From an uncultured Clostridium sp. (lineage in GTDB: Bacteria > Bacillota > Clostridia > Lachnospirales > Lachnospiraceae), in NCBI RefSeq assembly GCF_900547735.1, contig NZ_URHZ01000041.1, positions 1 through 47,118 on the forward strand: 47,118 bases of DNA. Reading direction: 5' to 3'. Position numbers and translations under genes: made by a program. Every line of letters starts with the position of its first letter. Position 1 is the first letter of the stretch. The notes beneath the pieces are model-generated. The model did not search any database, had not been told where the DNA came from, and was given only the letters and a program-made list of their open reading frames with translations. Below are positions 25,789 through 33,575 of this stretch, one piece after another.

Positions 25789-26937
25789 ATGACAAACAGT
25801 GAGAAAGCGTTAAAGCTTCATGAGGAGTGGAACGGAAAGATTGACACCGTTTCCAAAGCACAGGTAAAATCCAGGGAAGATCTGGCTCTCGCCTATACGC
25901 CGGGCGTAGCCGAACCGTGCAAGGTAATTGCAGAGGATCCGGAGGCAGCCTACAAATACACTATCAAGGCCAATACCGTGGCCGTCGTATCAGACGGAAG
26001 CGCCGTCCTGGGCCTCGGCAATATCGGTCCGCTGGCCGCCATGCCGGTTATGGAGGGCAAGGCCGTCCTGTTCAAGGAATTCGGCGGCATCAATGCATTC
26101 CCAATCTGTCTAGACACCCAGGATACGGAAGAGATTATTGAGACCGTAGTCCGCATCGCTCCCGCTTTCGGCGGCATCAACCTGGAAGACATCTCCGCTC
26201 CCCGCTGTTTTGAGATCGAAGAGCGTTTAAAGAAGCTCCTTAATATCCCCGTATTCCATGATGACCAGCACGGTACCGCCATCGTCGTACTGGCCGGCAT
26301 TATCAACGCCCTCAAGGTAACGGAAAAGAAGAAAGAGGACTGCCGCGTCGTAGTCAACGGTGCGGGAAGCGCAGGCATTGCCATCACAAAACTTCTCCTG
26401 ACCTACGGATTCCGCCATGTCACCCTCTGTGACAGAGCGGGAATGCTTACAAAGGGAATGGAAGGCCTCAACTGGATGCAGGAAAAGATGATGGACGTCA
26501 CCAATCTTGAACGAAAGACCGGTTCCCTCGCCGATGCGTTGAAAGGCGCCGATATCTTCGTCGGAGTCTCCGCTCCCGGCATTGTGACCGCCGAGATGGT
26601 TTCCGCCATGAACAGCGATGCCATCCTCTTTGCAATGGCAAATCCCGTTCCGGAGATTATGCCGGACATTGCAAAAGCAGCCGGCGCCAGGGTGGTCGGC
26701 ACGGGACGTTCCGATTTCCCGAACCAGGTCAACAATGTCCTGATTTTCCCCGGCATCTTTAAGGGAGCCCTGGAAGGACGCGCCACCGCTATCACGGAAG
26801 AGATGAAGCTGGCAGCCGCCACCGCCATTGCCGGTCTTGTGGACGACAGCGAACTGAATGATGAAAATATACTGCCCGCCGCATTCGACCCGAGAGTGGC
26901 CAATGTGGTCAGCAAAGCCGTTAAACAACATATCTGA
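25789..26937 (+). CDS. Malic enzyme (NAD(P)-dependent, decarboxylating)
   Basis: The 382-residue protein is a short bacterial malic enzyme converting malate to pyruvate and CO2. It has the substrate-site segment LAYTPGVAEPCK with the catalytic Tyr, NTVAVVSDGSAVLGLGNIGP, the metal-binding NLEDISAPRCFEIE and FHDDQHGTAIV, and a Rossmann nucleotide site VVNGAGSAGIA near residue 188. Length fits the small class without the phosphotransacetylase domain. It lies upstream of a DUF4364 gene on the same strand. In this window it offers a route from C4 acids, including oxaloacetate made by citrate lyase after reduction, to pyruvate. Cofactor choice is not decided here. Confidence 0.95.
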   Translation: MTNSEKALKLHEEWNGKIDTVSKAQVKSREDLALAYTPGVAEPCKVIAEDPEAAYKYTIKANTVAVVSDGSAVLGLGNIGPLAAMPVMEGKAVLFKEFGGINAFPICLDTQDTEEIIETVVRIAPAFGGINLEDISAPRCFEIEERLKKLLNIPVFHDDQHGTAIVVLAGIINALKVTEKKKEDCRVVVNGAGSAGIAITKLLLTYGFRHVTLCDRAGMLTKGMEGLNWMQEKMMDVTNLERKTGSLADALKGADIFVGVSAPGIVTAEMVSAMNSDAILFAMANPVPEIMPDIAKAAGARVVGTGRSDFPNQVNNVLIFPGIFKGALEGRATAITEEMKLAAATAIAGLVDDSELNDENILPAAFDPRVANVVSKAVKQHI

Positions 26938-26940
26938 GAA

Positions 26941-27002
26941 GGTTACAGTTCAGCCTGCGGCCAAACTGCAGCAACATGATGCATCATCGCTGAACTGTTA
27001 CC
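26941..27002. repeat. Short inverted-repeat element between malic enzyme and DUF4364
   Basis: GGTTACAGTTCAGC (26941-26954) faces GCTGAACTGTTACC (26989-27002), with one mismatch, around a 34-nt loop holding CTGCGG..CTGCAG and the palindrome GATGCATC. A direct repeat CTGAGAAGGT flanks it (26934, 27003). The ends match those of the element at 32700 in 11 of 12 positions. No T-run follows, so it is not an ordinary terminator. Confidence 0.65.
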
Positions 27003-27041
27003 TGAGAAGGTACAAGTATGCTATCATAAAGGAGTCTTTCC

Positions 27042-27584
27042 ATGCTGTCTGAACCGATGACCTTATACAAACTGATGAACCTGTATATGCTGAAACAGGT
27101 AAATTTCCCGCTGACGAACGCGCAGCTCTCCAACTTTTTCCTGGACCGTGAGTACACGACGTATTTCACGCTTCAGCAGGCCCTCAATGAACTTTTAGAG
27201 GCGGGGCTTATCAAGATGGAAACGCTGCACAACAGCACCAGATACGAGATCACCAGAGAAGGTGAGGAAACCCTGGAATTTTTCGGAAAAAAAATATCTC
27301 CCGCCATCGTGGAGGATATGGATGAATATTTAAAGGAGAACCGTTTCCGCATGCGCAACGAAGTGGGACTGGTTTCCGATTTTTATAAATCCACCAATCA
27401 GGATTATATCGTTCATTGTGAAGTCCGGGAGGGCAAGAATGTCCTGGTCAATATCGACGTCTCCGTTCCCGATAAGGAACAGGCCGAGATTATGTGCAGC
27501 CATTGGAAAGACAGAAGCCAGGAAATATATGCTTATATTATGAAATCCCTGATGAGTGACAAATCTTCGGGAAAAGGAAAATAA
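27042..27584 (+). CDS. DUF4364 family protein
   Basis: The 180-residue protein belongs to DUF4364, found widely in clostridia. The first 90 residues form a winged-helix-like domain (MTLYKLMNLYMLKQVNFPLT, then LNELLEAGLIKME and the TREGEETLEFF wing) similar to PadR/MarR relatives. The second half is an alpha/beta domain. A DNA-binding regulator is likely, but no target is known to me. AAAGGAG precedes the ATG. It follows malic enzyme by about 100 nt across an inverted-repeat element and may be co-transcribed with it. Confidence 0.85.
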   Translation: MLSEPMTLYKLMNLYMLKQVNFPLTNAQLSNFFLDREYTTYFTLQQALNELLEAGLIKMETLHNSTRYEITREGEETLEFFGKKISPAIVEDMDEYLKENRFRMRNEVGLVSDFYKSTNQDYIVHCEVREGKNVLVNIDVSVPDKEQAEIMCSHWKDRSQEIYAYIMKSLMSDKSSGKGK

Positions 27585-27600
27585 CCGTAACACGAAATAA

Positions 27601-27660
27601 CGGCTATGCATGAAACAGGGGGATGAAATTCCGGCTTCGTGCATAGCCGCCGGGCTTTTA
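27601..27660 (+). terminator. Terminator after DUF4364
   Basis: CGGCTATGCATGAA (27601-27614) pairs with TTCGTGCATAGCCG (27636-27649), with one G-U pair, followed by CCGGGCTTTTA. Confidence 0.6.
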
Positions 27661-27784
27661 AGGAACCCTGTTTTTATATGGAAGTTCCCGGATATATGGA
27701 AACTCTCAGATTACGGACTGATGCGGTTTTAATTCGGGTAAAATGCACGGAGAATGCTTTTTACCGTACAGAGGAGGGAATACG

Positions 27785-28093
27785 ATGCGTTCGCAGAATT
27801 CTTCAATTGCGCCGGTACGCGCGGTGCAGAACTTTAAACAAAACATGGACCGGGATATCAGACAGATCCGGAGAAAGTACACGTTCCTCAAAATCAAGTG
27901 GACTCTTCTCTTTGTGCTGCCAATCCTTCTGATCGTCATCGCTTACCAGGTGGCAAAACAGTTTTTACGTATCAAAATCCGTGAGGTCGGCCGGAAAGCA
28001 TCAAGCGCGCTTCCCCATAAAGAATGTTCCGGGGCCGCGGTCTCCGTGCCGGACGGCGGCGATAAAAAGATTGAGGCGGAAACCAAGCTATGA
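27785..28093 (+). CDS. Small single-pass membrane protein, function unknown
   Basis: The 102-residue protein has a basic N-terminal region (QNMDRDIRQIRRKYTFLKIK), one membrane segment at about residues 40-57 (WTLLFVLPILLIVIAYQVA) and a polar tail. It resembles no family I can name. The ATG at 27785 is preceded by GAGGAGGG; a longer frame begins at 27743 without a site. Its stop overlaps the start of the acyltransferase gene (ATGA, 28090-28093), so it is coupled to it and may be its accessory subunit. Confidence 0.65.
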   Translation: MRSQNSSIAPVRAVQNFKQNMDRDIRQIRRKYTFLKIKWTLLFVLPILLIVIAYQVAKQFLRIKIREVGRKASSALPHKECSGAAVSVPDGGDKKIEAETKL

Positions 28094-29145
28094 ATTCATT
28101 CATCCATGACAGAACTTCCGGGCATATGACGGACACCGCGTCCGCAGCCCCAAAGGAGCGCGACTACCTGTTTGACAACTTGAAGGCATTTATGCTGTTT
28201 CTCGTGGTAATCGGCCATATCCTGGATCCCTATATCGAGCGCCAGGACAGCCTTTACCGATATCTGATGCAGTACATCTATCTTTTTCACATGCCGATGT
28301 TTGCCTTCATTACCGGATACTTTACAAAGAATGCCGACAAAGCCAGGAATACGGCGGTCAGGAATGTACTGATCCCCTATACCTTCTGGCAGCTCCTCTA
28401 CATTGCGGTGGCGCTGCTTTTCATTCGGCTCGGGCTGGCCAGCTATAACACGGACGTATTTAAGCCGTCGCTCCTGCTTCCCAGCAGTCCTCTCTATTAT
28501 CTTCTCTGCGTTTTCGTCTGGAAGGTGTTTGCAAAGGATCTGCTGAAGCTGCGCAGTCCCGTCCTCTTTGCGTTCGTATCGGGCCTGCTCGTAAGCATCG
28601 TCTTCGACGAAGCCTTTCACATCGGATGGGGCGCCTGTTTTTCCCTGCTGATATTCTTTGTGCTGGGCCTCAAGTGCACGGAAGAACACGTAAGGAAAAT
28701 ACGGAACCTTCCGCACCTGCCGGCACTGGCCATCCTGGCGGCTGCAGTCATTCCCTCCGTTGTGCTGCCCTACAGCTTCAGGAATGTGCGTTTCACCTAT
28801 GAGTCGGTCGGTCTTACCCCCGTCCTCGGAATCGGTTACCGCGCCCTCTTCTATCTCATCGCCATCCTGATGATAGGAGCCCTGATCAATCTCTTCCCTG
28901 AGAGGAAAAACTGCTTTTCCCGCGTCGGCACCAATGCCATTCTAGTCTACGCAGGCTCCTCCTTCGCCGCTCCGGCCCTCTACCTGCTCATTGCACGGTT
29001 CATCCCGCTTGCCGGCAGCGTTTATGGGAACCTGGCCGGCATGATGGTATTTGCCGCCGCACTGGTGATGTTCTGCCAGATGGAGTGGATCAGGAACATT
29101 TATGATTGGGTTATAGAGGGGATCTGTAAAGTGATTTTTAAATAA
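28090..29145 (+). CDS. Acyltransferase family 3 membrane protein
   Basis: The 351-residue integral membrane protein has about ten segments. The N-terminal YLFDNLKAFMLFLVVIGHIL holds the His of the acyltransferase-3 active region, and YIYLFHMPMFAFITGYFTKN is the usual second motif. Family members O-acetylate or O-acylate surface sugars, peptidoglycan or lipids. The substrate is not readable. The ATG overlaps the stop of the small membrane protein gene. A separate hydrolase or SGNH domain, often fused in larger members, is missing. Confidence 0.88.
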   Translation: MNSFIHDRTSGHMTDTASAAPKERDYLFDNLKAFMLFLVVIGHILDPYIERQDSLYRYLMQYIYLFHMPMFAFITGYFTKNADKARNTAVRNVLIPYTFWQLLYIAVALLFIRLGLASYNTDVFKPSLLLPSSPLYYLLCVFVWKVFAKDLLKLRSPVLFAFVSGLLVSIVFDEAFHIGWGACFSLLIFFVLGLKCTEEHVRKIRNLPHLPALAILAAAVIPSVVLPYSFRNVRFTYESVGLTPVLGIGYRALFYLIAILMIGALINLFPERKNCFSRVGTNAILVYAGSSFAAPALYLLIARFIPLAGSVYGNLAGMMVFAAALVMFCQMEWIRNIYDWVIEGICKVIFK

Positions 29146-29236
29146 GATGAGAATGCATCCTGTTTAATTTGAGTTAGTACAGTTGTACGTTCAGGCATTA
29201 AATTACGTGGCTGCAACAATACCTCCTCCGCACTTG

Positions 29237-29549
29237 ACGAAAGAGACAATCAGCCCCTGAAGATGACGGACGGGGCAATACTCTTCGCTGAGTCTTCAGT
29301 CCCGTCGACAACCCGCCCAGGGGGAAGGAAGGAGAAAACTTTCCGAAGGGGACCTTGGAATCCGCCGGTGCTTAGACGGCGTTCTTTGACGTCTTAGCAT
29401 CCGCTGCGCATTCCACCAGCGGGAGCGAGTCCCCGTAGGAATTTTTTCTCCTGGATTCCCCCTCACCACAACCAACCGCCGGAACTGAAGACTCATCCAT
29501 CCAACCCACTCCCCCGTCCGCCATCTTACAGAGGCGTCCTCGCATCTCA
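29237..29549 (+). repeat. Palindromic repeat family, copy D (full length)
   Basis: The left arm carries GAGTCTTCAGTCCCGTCGAC, ACTTTCCGAAGGGGACCTTG and GGAATCCGCCGGTGCT. The centre is AGACGGCGTTCTTTGACGTCT. The right arm carries GCATCCGCTGCGCATTCC, GAGCGAGTCCCCGTAGGAA plus T-run, GGATTCCCCCTCAC and AACTGAAGACTCATCC. It ends GTCCTCGCATCTCA, nearly the same as copy F read on the other strand. The end lies 28 nt before a promoter. Confidence 0.88.
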
Positions 29550-29577
29550 ACTTAATCATACAACTATCTTAATATAC

Positions 29578-29606
29578 TTGACTTTTCCCTCCACAATAGG
29601 ATCATA
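29578..29606 (+). promoter_or_regulatory. Promoter of the small membrane protein gene at 29645
   Basis: -35 TTGACT (29578-29583); spacer TTTCCCTCCACAATAGG; -10 ATCATA, or TCATAT one base later. The pyrimidine-rich start of the spacer matches the other repeat-linked promoters. Confidence 0.5.
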
Positions 29607-29644
29607 TACCAGTTGACTAATCCAGGAAAGGAATTGGTGAGCCT

Positions 29645-29986
29645 ATGAAACCAATTAAAAAAGAACTGATAAAACTCGCTATATTCTCTGTTGCAATATG
29701 TCTTTTCGCCGGTATTGTCCTGCGGTTTCCGATCGGTTTTGTATTTGAGTTATTTGCTTATTTTATGACCTTTCTTCTACTTCCTCCCTGCTTAAAAAGC
29801 CGCGAGGTTAGTCTTCCTTTTAAACTGTCATGTATTGCGGCTACGGCAGCGGCCGGGATCGGAATCATCTACCATTTCGACGGAATCGGCAGGCTGATGC
29901 ATTCCTATCTGATTGTGTTATGCATCATTGTTGCAGGATCTTTTCTCTGTTTCTATTTCAGCGGCCGGTTTTTCCGGCAAAAATAA
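29645..29986 (+). CDS. Small multi-pass membrane protein, function unknown
   Basis: The 113-residue protein has four predicted membrane segments (about 9-28, 30-48, 57-76 and 83-105) with short basic ends. I do not recognise the family. It is a single gene between repeat copy D and a strong terminator shared with the convergent MATE gene. Size and topology would fit a small EamA-like half transporter, a holin-like protein or a stress membrane protein, with nothing to choose between them. Confidence 0.6.
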   Translation: MKPIKKELIKLAIFSVAICLFAGIVLRFPIGFVFELFAYFMTFLLLPPCLKSREVSLPFKLSCIAATAAAGIGIIYHFDGIGRLMHSYLIVLCIIVAGSFLCFYFSGRFFRQK

Positions 29987-30020
29987 AGAAAACGAACTTT
30001 TTATAGATTACTATATAAAG

Positions 30021-30065
30021 AACAGCAAGGCTCCCTGAAACGCCCGGGAGCCTTGCTGTTTTTTA
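30021..30065. terminator. Bidirectional terminator before the MATE gene
   Basis: AACAGCAAGGCTCCC (30021-30035) pairs perfectly with GGGAGCCTTGCTGTT (30046-30060), then TTTT. It separates convergent genes. Confidence 0.85.
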
Positions 30066-31442
30066 GTTCACCGCCTCTGCGGAAAAAAAGTTTGTCTTTG
30101 CATTGGCCAGCTCTCTGTGGAGAGAAACGGCCATGGCCACGGCTATTGCCGCAGAAATCACATCGGCGGCCGGCTGGGCATAAAGAATTCCGCCCAGCCC
30201 CCAGATATGGGGAAGGAGAAGGATAACCGGCACAAAGCAGAGCCCCTGCCTGCACGCTCCCAGTATAAAACCTTCCCTTGCCTTTCCCAGTGCAAGAAAG
30301 AGGGAGGAATAGACGGTGTAGAAGCCAAAGAGAATGAAGGAAAGACCGTTTGCCCTTAAGGCGCTTTGACCCACACGGATCATCTCGGCATCCCCCTTTG
30401 TAAACTGAGAAATAATCACGGTAGGGAATAAGGCCATCGCCAGTCCGAAGATTACGCAGAATATGGTAGACCATAGAATGGACGTTTTGATTGCCTCTTG
30501 AAGACGATCGTATTTCTTAGCTCCATAGCTGTATCCTGCAATCGGCTGAAATCCCTTGATAAACCCAAACACCATCAGGCTGCCCATGGAAACAATCCTT
30601 GTGACGGCTCCCATCCCTGCAATTACAGAATCGCCGTACTCTCCGGCCTGCATGTTAATCAGCGTGATGGACAGACTGGTCAGGAGCTGGAAAATCAGAG
30701 TGGGGATTCCTATTTTAAAAATTTCTGACATAATCCGCTGTGAAAAACTGCATTTTTTTATGCTGAAGCTGAAGACACTTTTCTTTCTGAATATATACCA
30801 CAGATAAACCAGCGTGGAGAAAACCTGTGAAATCGCGGTTGCGGCCGCGGCTCCCGCCACTCCGTAACCAAGGGAATAAATAAAAATCGGGTCTAACACC
30901 ATGTTCAACAGCGCGCCGGCCAGCAGGGCGCACATTGTTGTTTTGGCAGCTCCTTCGCTCGTTACAATATTGTTCATCGTCACGTTAAACACATTGAATA
31001 TCGACGACATTACATAAATTCCCGCATAAGTAACCGCATAGGGCATGATGCTCTCCGTCGCCCCCAAAAGTCTCAGGATGGGATGCAGAAAAATAACGGC
31101 ACAGAGTATTACAACAGCTCCAACGGAAATACTGCCGTACAGGGCGGTACTGGCAACCCGGTCCGCACTCTCCTTTTCTCCCCGTCCCAGAAGCCTGGAA
31201 ATATAGGATGCAGCTCCGTTTCCAAACAGCAGCCCCAGACCAACAACCGCCTGGCCTAACGGAAATGTGACGGAGATCGCTCCCATCTGGCTGGTGCCCA
31301 GACCTCCGACAAAATAAGCGTCCACCAGATTGTACAGCGCATTAATCATCATGCCGATCATGGTCGGGATTCCCATAGCCAGCAGCGCTTTGGCTATGGG
31401 TGCACTCCCCAGCAGTTCCATCTTTCTGTTTCCTCCGTTCAT
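30063..31442 (-). CDS. MATE family efflux transporter
   Basis: The 459-residue product has twelve predicted membrane segments in two halves, typical of the MATE family (MepA/DinF side): APIAKALLAMGIPTMIGMMI at the start and GIPTLIFQLLTSLSITLINM opening the second half. It exports drugs or metabolites using Na+ or H+. The start at 31442 is chosen because GAGAGGAGAAC lies just upstream; the frame extends to 31466. Its promoter is covered by a strong palindrome, so expression is probably inducible. No regulator gene is adjacent. Confidence 0.9.
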   Translation of the reverse strand: MNGGNRKMELLGSAPIAKALLAMGIPTMIGMMINALYNLVDAYFVGGLGTSQMGAISVTFPLGQAVVGLGLLFGNGAASYISRLLGRGEKESADRVASTALYGSISVGAVVILCAVIFLHPILRLLGATESIMPYAVTYAGIYVMSSIFNVFNVTMNNIVTSEGAAKTTMCALLAGALLNMVLDPIFIYSLGYGVAGAAAATAISQVFSTLVYLWYIFRKKSVFSFSIKKCSFSQRIMSEIFKIGIPTLIFQLLTSLSITLINMQAGEYGDSVIAGMGAVTRIVSMGSLMVFGFIKGFQPIAGYSYGAKKYDRLQEAIKTSILWSTIFCVIFGLAMALFPTVIISQFTKGDAEMIRVGQSALRANGLSFILFGFYTVYSSLFLALGKAREGFILGACRQGLCFVPVILLLPHIWGLGGILYAQPAADVISAAIAVAMAVSLHRELANAKTNFFSAEAVN

Positions 31443-31481
31443 GATTGTTCTCCTCTCTCTTAACAATATTTGTAAATTATA

Positions 31482-31501
31482 TTACTATAAATTACAGTAG
31501 C
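31482..31501. promoter_or_regulatory. Second, weaker operator-like site in the MATE leader
   Basis: ATTACTATAAATTACAGTAG is an imperfect palindrome related to the main operator at 31520-31540 (shared TACTATA and AGTAG halves). It lies downstream of the transcription start. Confidence 0.5.
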
Positions 31502-31517
31502 AAAAGCAACAAGGTAC

Positions 31518-31546
31518 ATACTACTATACTTTATAGTAGTTGTCAA
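31518..31546 (-). promoter_or_regulatory. MATE promoter overlapped by a perfect palindromic operator
   Basis: On the minus strand, -35 TTGACA (31546-31541), 17-bp spacer, -10 TAGTAT (31523-31518). The inverted repeat at 31520-31540 has perfect 9-bp arms ACTACTATA and TATAGTAGT around CTT; it fills the spacer and half the -10. This is a classic repressor layout. Confidence 0.8.
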
Positions 31547-31685
31547 GAGAAATTGTATTTCACTGCTCTTCCTGCACATCATGGCCCTGGCTGAGAACCG
31601 GTCTTTTCAAGCCGCATTCCGTTTGCAGCCGGAGCAGCGGCCTCCTATAATACACGGTTAAACAGCGCTGAACGGATGAATCAGA

Positions 31686-31737
31686 CGGCAAAGCGCCGCG
31701 TTCCCCTGTTTCTTTGAGGATACGCGGCGCTCTGCCG
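31686..31737 (-). terminator. Terminator of the sigma factor gene
   Basis: CGGCA..GCGCCGCGT (31686-31701) pairs with ACGCGGCGC..TGCCG (31722-31737). The stem is very GC-rich but the T-run on the minus strand is short. Confidence 0.55.
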
Positions 31738-31741
31738 GAAT

Positions 31742-32599
31742 TTATGCATTTTTAATATAGTTACAGGCATCCGAGTTCAGAAAAACGTTGAGGAATTCTT
31801 TTGTGCGCTTTGTGGCCCCGTACATCGGCAGTCCGGAGAACACTTGGGAACAGTCATCCGCTTGTTCCATCGCCTCGATATATTCATGCACATCCGCCCC
31901 GCCTTCGGGAAGGTCCAGATAGTCCAGTTTCTGCGGATTGACGCGGTGGGTTGCAATTGCATAATCGACTCTCCGCTTACAGGAGCACCGTCCGCCCGAC
32001 AGGCCGCAGTATTCCTTCAGGAAATCTCCCACCTTTTTTCTGACTCTGGACAGTCTCTGCCGGTATGCCTCCGGCGTGATTCCGAGGATCTCACCCGCCA
32101 CCCGGCTGTCCGCCTTAAACATGGTTCCCAGGATGTAAATACAGCGGCTTTCCCCGTCCAGGCATTGAAGCATCACATTGGTGCAGGACATCTTCAGTTC
32201 TTCCTCCAAAAGCCCTCTGTCCACCCCTCCCGTCCTGTCGGGAAGGTCCTCCGTCCTTCCGTTTACAATGTCCTCCCCATAGTATTCAAAGCTGAGCGGC
32301 GCATTGGCAAACATGTGCTTTCTGTAATTCAGCAGATGGTTCGTGGCAATGGAAAAGACCCATGTCGTAAATGCGCTCTCCCGCCTGAAATCGCCCAGGT
32401 GGGTCATCACCTTAATCAGAATCTCCTGTGATGCGTCTTCCGCATCCACTACCGTCCCAAGCATGCGCAGGGAAAGATTAAATACCATGTCCTGAATTCT
32501 CAAAAGAATCTCTTCCACCGCCTCTTTCTTTCCCTCCGCCGCCTGTGCCGCCAGGACTTCCAGTTCTGTTTTATTTCCGCTTTCTTCCGTCTGATTCAT
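31742..32599 (-). CDS. ECF-type RNA polymerase sigma factor with Cys motif and C-terminal extension
   Basis: The 285-residue protein has sigma-70 region 2 at about residues 30-98 (DAEDASQEILIKVMTHLGDF, then STFTTW-like SAFTTWVFSIATNHLL) and region 4 at about 140-195 (GEILGITPEAYRQRLSRVRK). It is longer than typical ECF factors (about 180). Just after region 4 come Cys198, Cys205 and Cys207 (CGLSGGRCSC), which could bind zinc or sense redox state, and then about 75 further residues of unrecognised sequence. No anti-sigma gene is adjacent. AAAGGAG precedes the ATG. Its regulon is unknown. Confidence 0.85.
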   Translation of the reverse strand: MNQTEESGNKTELEVLAAQAAEGKKEAVEEILLRIQDMVFNLSLRMLGTVVDAEDASQEILIKVMTHLGDFRRESAFTTWVFSIATNHLLNYRKHMFANAPLSFEYYGEDIVNGRTEDLPDRTGGVDRGLLEEELKMSCTNVMLQCLDGESRCIYILGTMFKADSRVAGEILGITPEAYRQRLSRVRKKVGDFLKEYCGLSGGRCSCKRRVDYAIATHRVNPQKLDYLDLPEGGADVHEYIEAMEQADDCSQVFSGLPMYGATKRTKEFLNVFLNSDACNYIKNA

Positions 32600-32699
32600 A
32601 TTTATTCTCCTTTTCCGGTTGTTTTCTGTTATATATGATTAGACAGACCGGAACTCACTTTGTGACAGTAAAATACCAGCTTTTTATGTAAAATTATTA

Positions 32700-32841
32700 G
32701 TAACTGTTCAGAAGGTAGTATTCCGCGAGGCGTTTTCATGCGTTTTTGCATGAAAATCCCGAAATCAGCCCGCGCGAAACAGCGTTTCCTGCTGTTTCTG
32801 TGCATCGTGAAACGGCAATTATGAAGGTACTGAATAGTTAC
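32700..32841. repeat. 142-bp element with terminal inverted repeats, MITE-like
   Basis: The ends GTAACTGTTCAG and CTGAATAGTTAC are inverted repeats with one mismatch. Inside are two strong hairpins, TTTTCATGC/GCATGAAAA (32733-32756) and GAAACAGC/GCTGTTTC (32776-32798). It occupies the 388-bp gap between the sigma factor and engB, which otherwise holds no gene. The end sequence matches the smaller element at 26941. Confidence 0.65.
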
Positions 32842-32890
32842 AATTATTATATCATTCCGGAAAGCGGTTTACAAACTCCGGACATCAAAA

Positions 32891-32938
32891 GACAGGCAGA
32901 AGATACGCCCGCAACGTGCGGATCATCACCTGCCTGCC
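32891..32938 (-). terminator. Probable terminator of lon-engB
   Basis: GACAGGCAGA on the left and CCTGCCTGCC on the right pair, with an inner GCCCGCAACGTGCGG hairpin. On the minus strand the stem is followed by TCTTTTG. Confidence 0.5.
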
Positions 32939-32987
32939 TTGTAACAGTAACCGGAACACGGCCGCACAAGCGGGAATTCCGTTTTAC

Positions 32988-33575
32988 TTACTCTTCGGCC
33001 AGTTTCTCTATATAATCCCAGATTTCTTCCCTGCCCTGCTTTGTCTCCGCTGAGAAAGGAATCATCAGCACATCGGTTCCGACATCAAGGCCGACCCTCA
33101 GAACTTTCATCTGTTTCTGCAGCTGGCTCCTCTTAATTTTATCGGCCTTTGTCGCAATAATGACCGGCTGGTATCCCTGAGAGACAATCCAGTCGTACAT
33201 CAGCTTATCGTTGGATGACGGCTCATGGCGGATGTCAATCAGAAGGAAAACGCATTTGAGCATCTTGGAGCGGTGGAGATAATCCTCAATCATCTTTCCC
33301 CACTTCGCCTTTACCTCCACATTGGCTTTTGCATAGCCGTAGCCCGGGAGATCCACATAATAGAGCGTATCATTGATGTGGTAAAAGTTGATGGTCTGCG
33401 TCTTGCCGGGCTGTGCCGAGATACGGGCATAGGATTTGCGGTTCATCAGCGCATTGATCAGCGAGGATTTTCCCACGTTCGACTTGCCTGCAAAGGCAAA
33501 CTCCGGCTGTGTATTCTCCGGCAGCTTGCTGGTAATGCCGCATACGGTTTCCAGGTTTACATCTTTTATAATCAT
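32988..33575 (-). CDS. engB: Ribosome biogenesis GTPase EngB (YsxC/YihA)
   Basis: The 195-residue GTPase shows G1 FAGKSNVGKSS (Lys36, Ser37), the G2 region around TQTINFYHI, G3 DLPGYG and G4 TKAD, the standard EngB set. It assists assembly of the large ribosomal subunit in the cytoplasm and is essential in several Firmicutes. Its ATG overlaps the lon stop (ATGA, 33572-33575), so it is translated with lon, a gene order conserved in this group. A hairpin 50 nt downstream probably ends the transcript. Confidence 0.96.
   Translation of the reverse strand: MIIKDVNLETVCGITSKLPENTQPEFAFAGKSNVGKSSLINALMNRKSYARISAQPGKTQTINFYHINDTLYYVDLPGYGYAKANVEVKAKWGKMIEDYLHRSKMLKCVFLLIDIRHEPSSNDKLMYDWIVSQGYQPVIIATKADKIKRSQLQKQMKVLRVGLDVGTDVLMIPFSAETKQGREEIWDYIEKLAEE

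Noticed and set aside
26941..27002. Hairpin considered as the malic enzyme terminator
   Set aside because: No T-run follows on either strand, the loop is long, and its ends match a second repeat element elsewhere.
29296..29559. 87-residue minus-strand frame inside repeat copy D
   Set aside because: Same reason as for copy B: it spans both arms of a palindromic repeat and has no translation signal.
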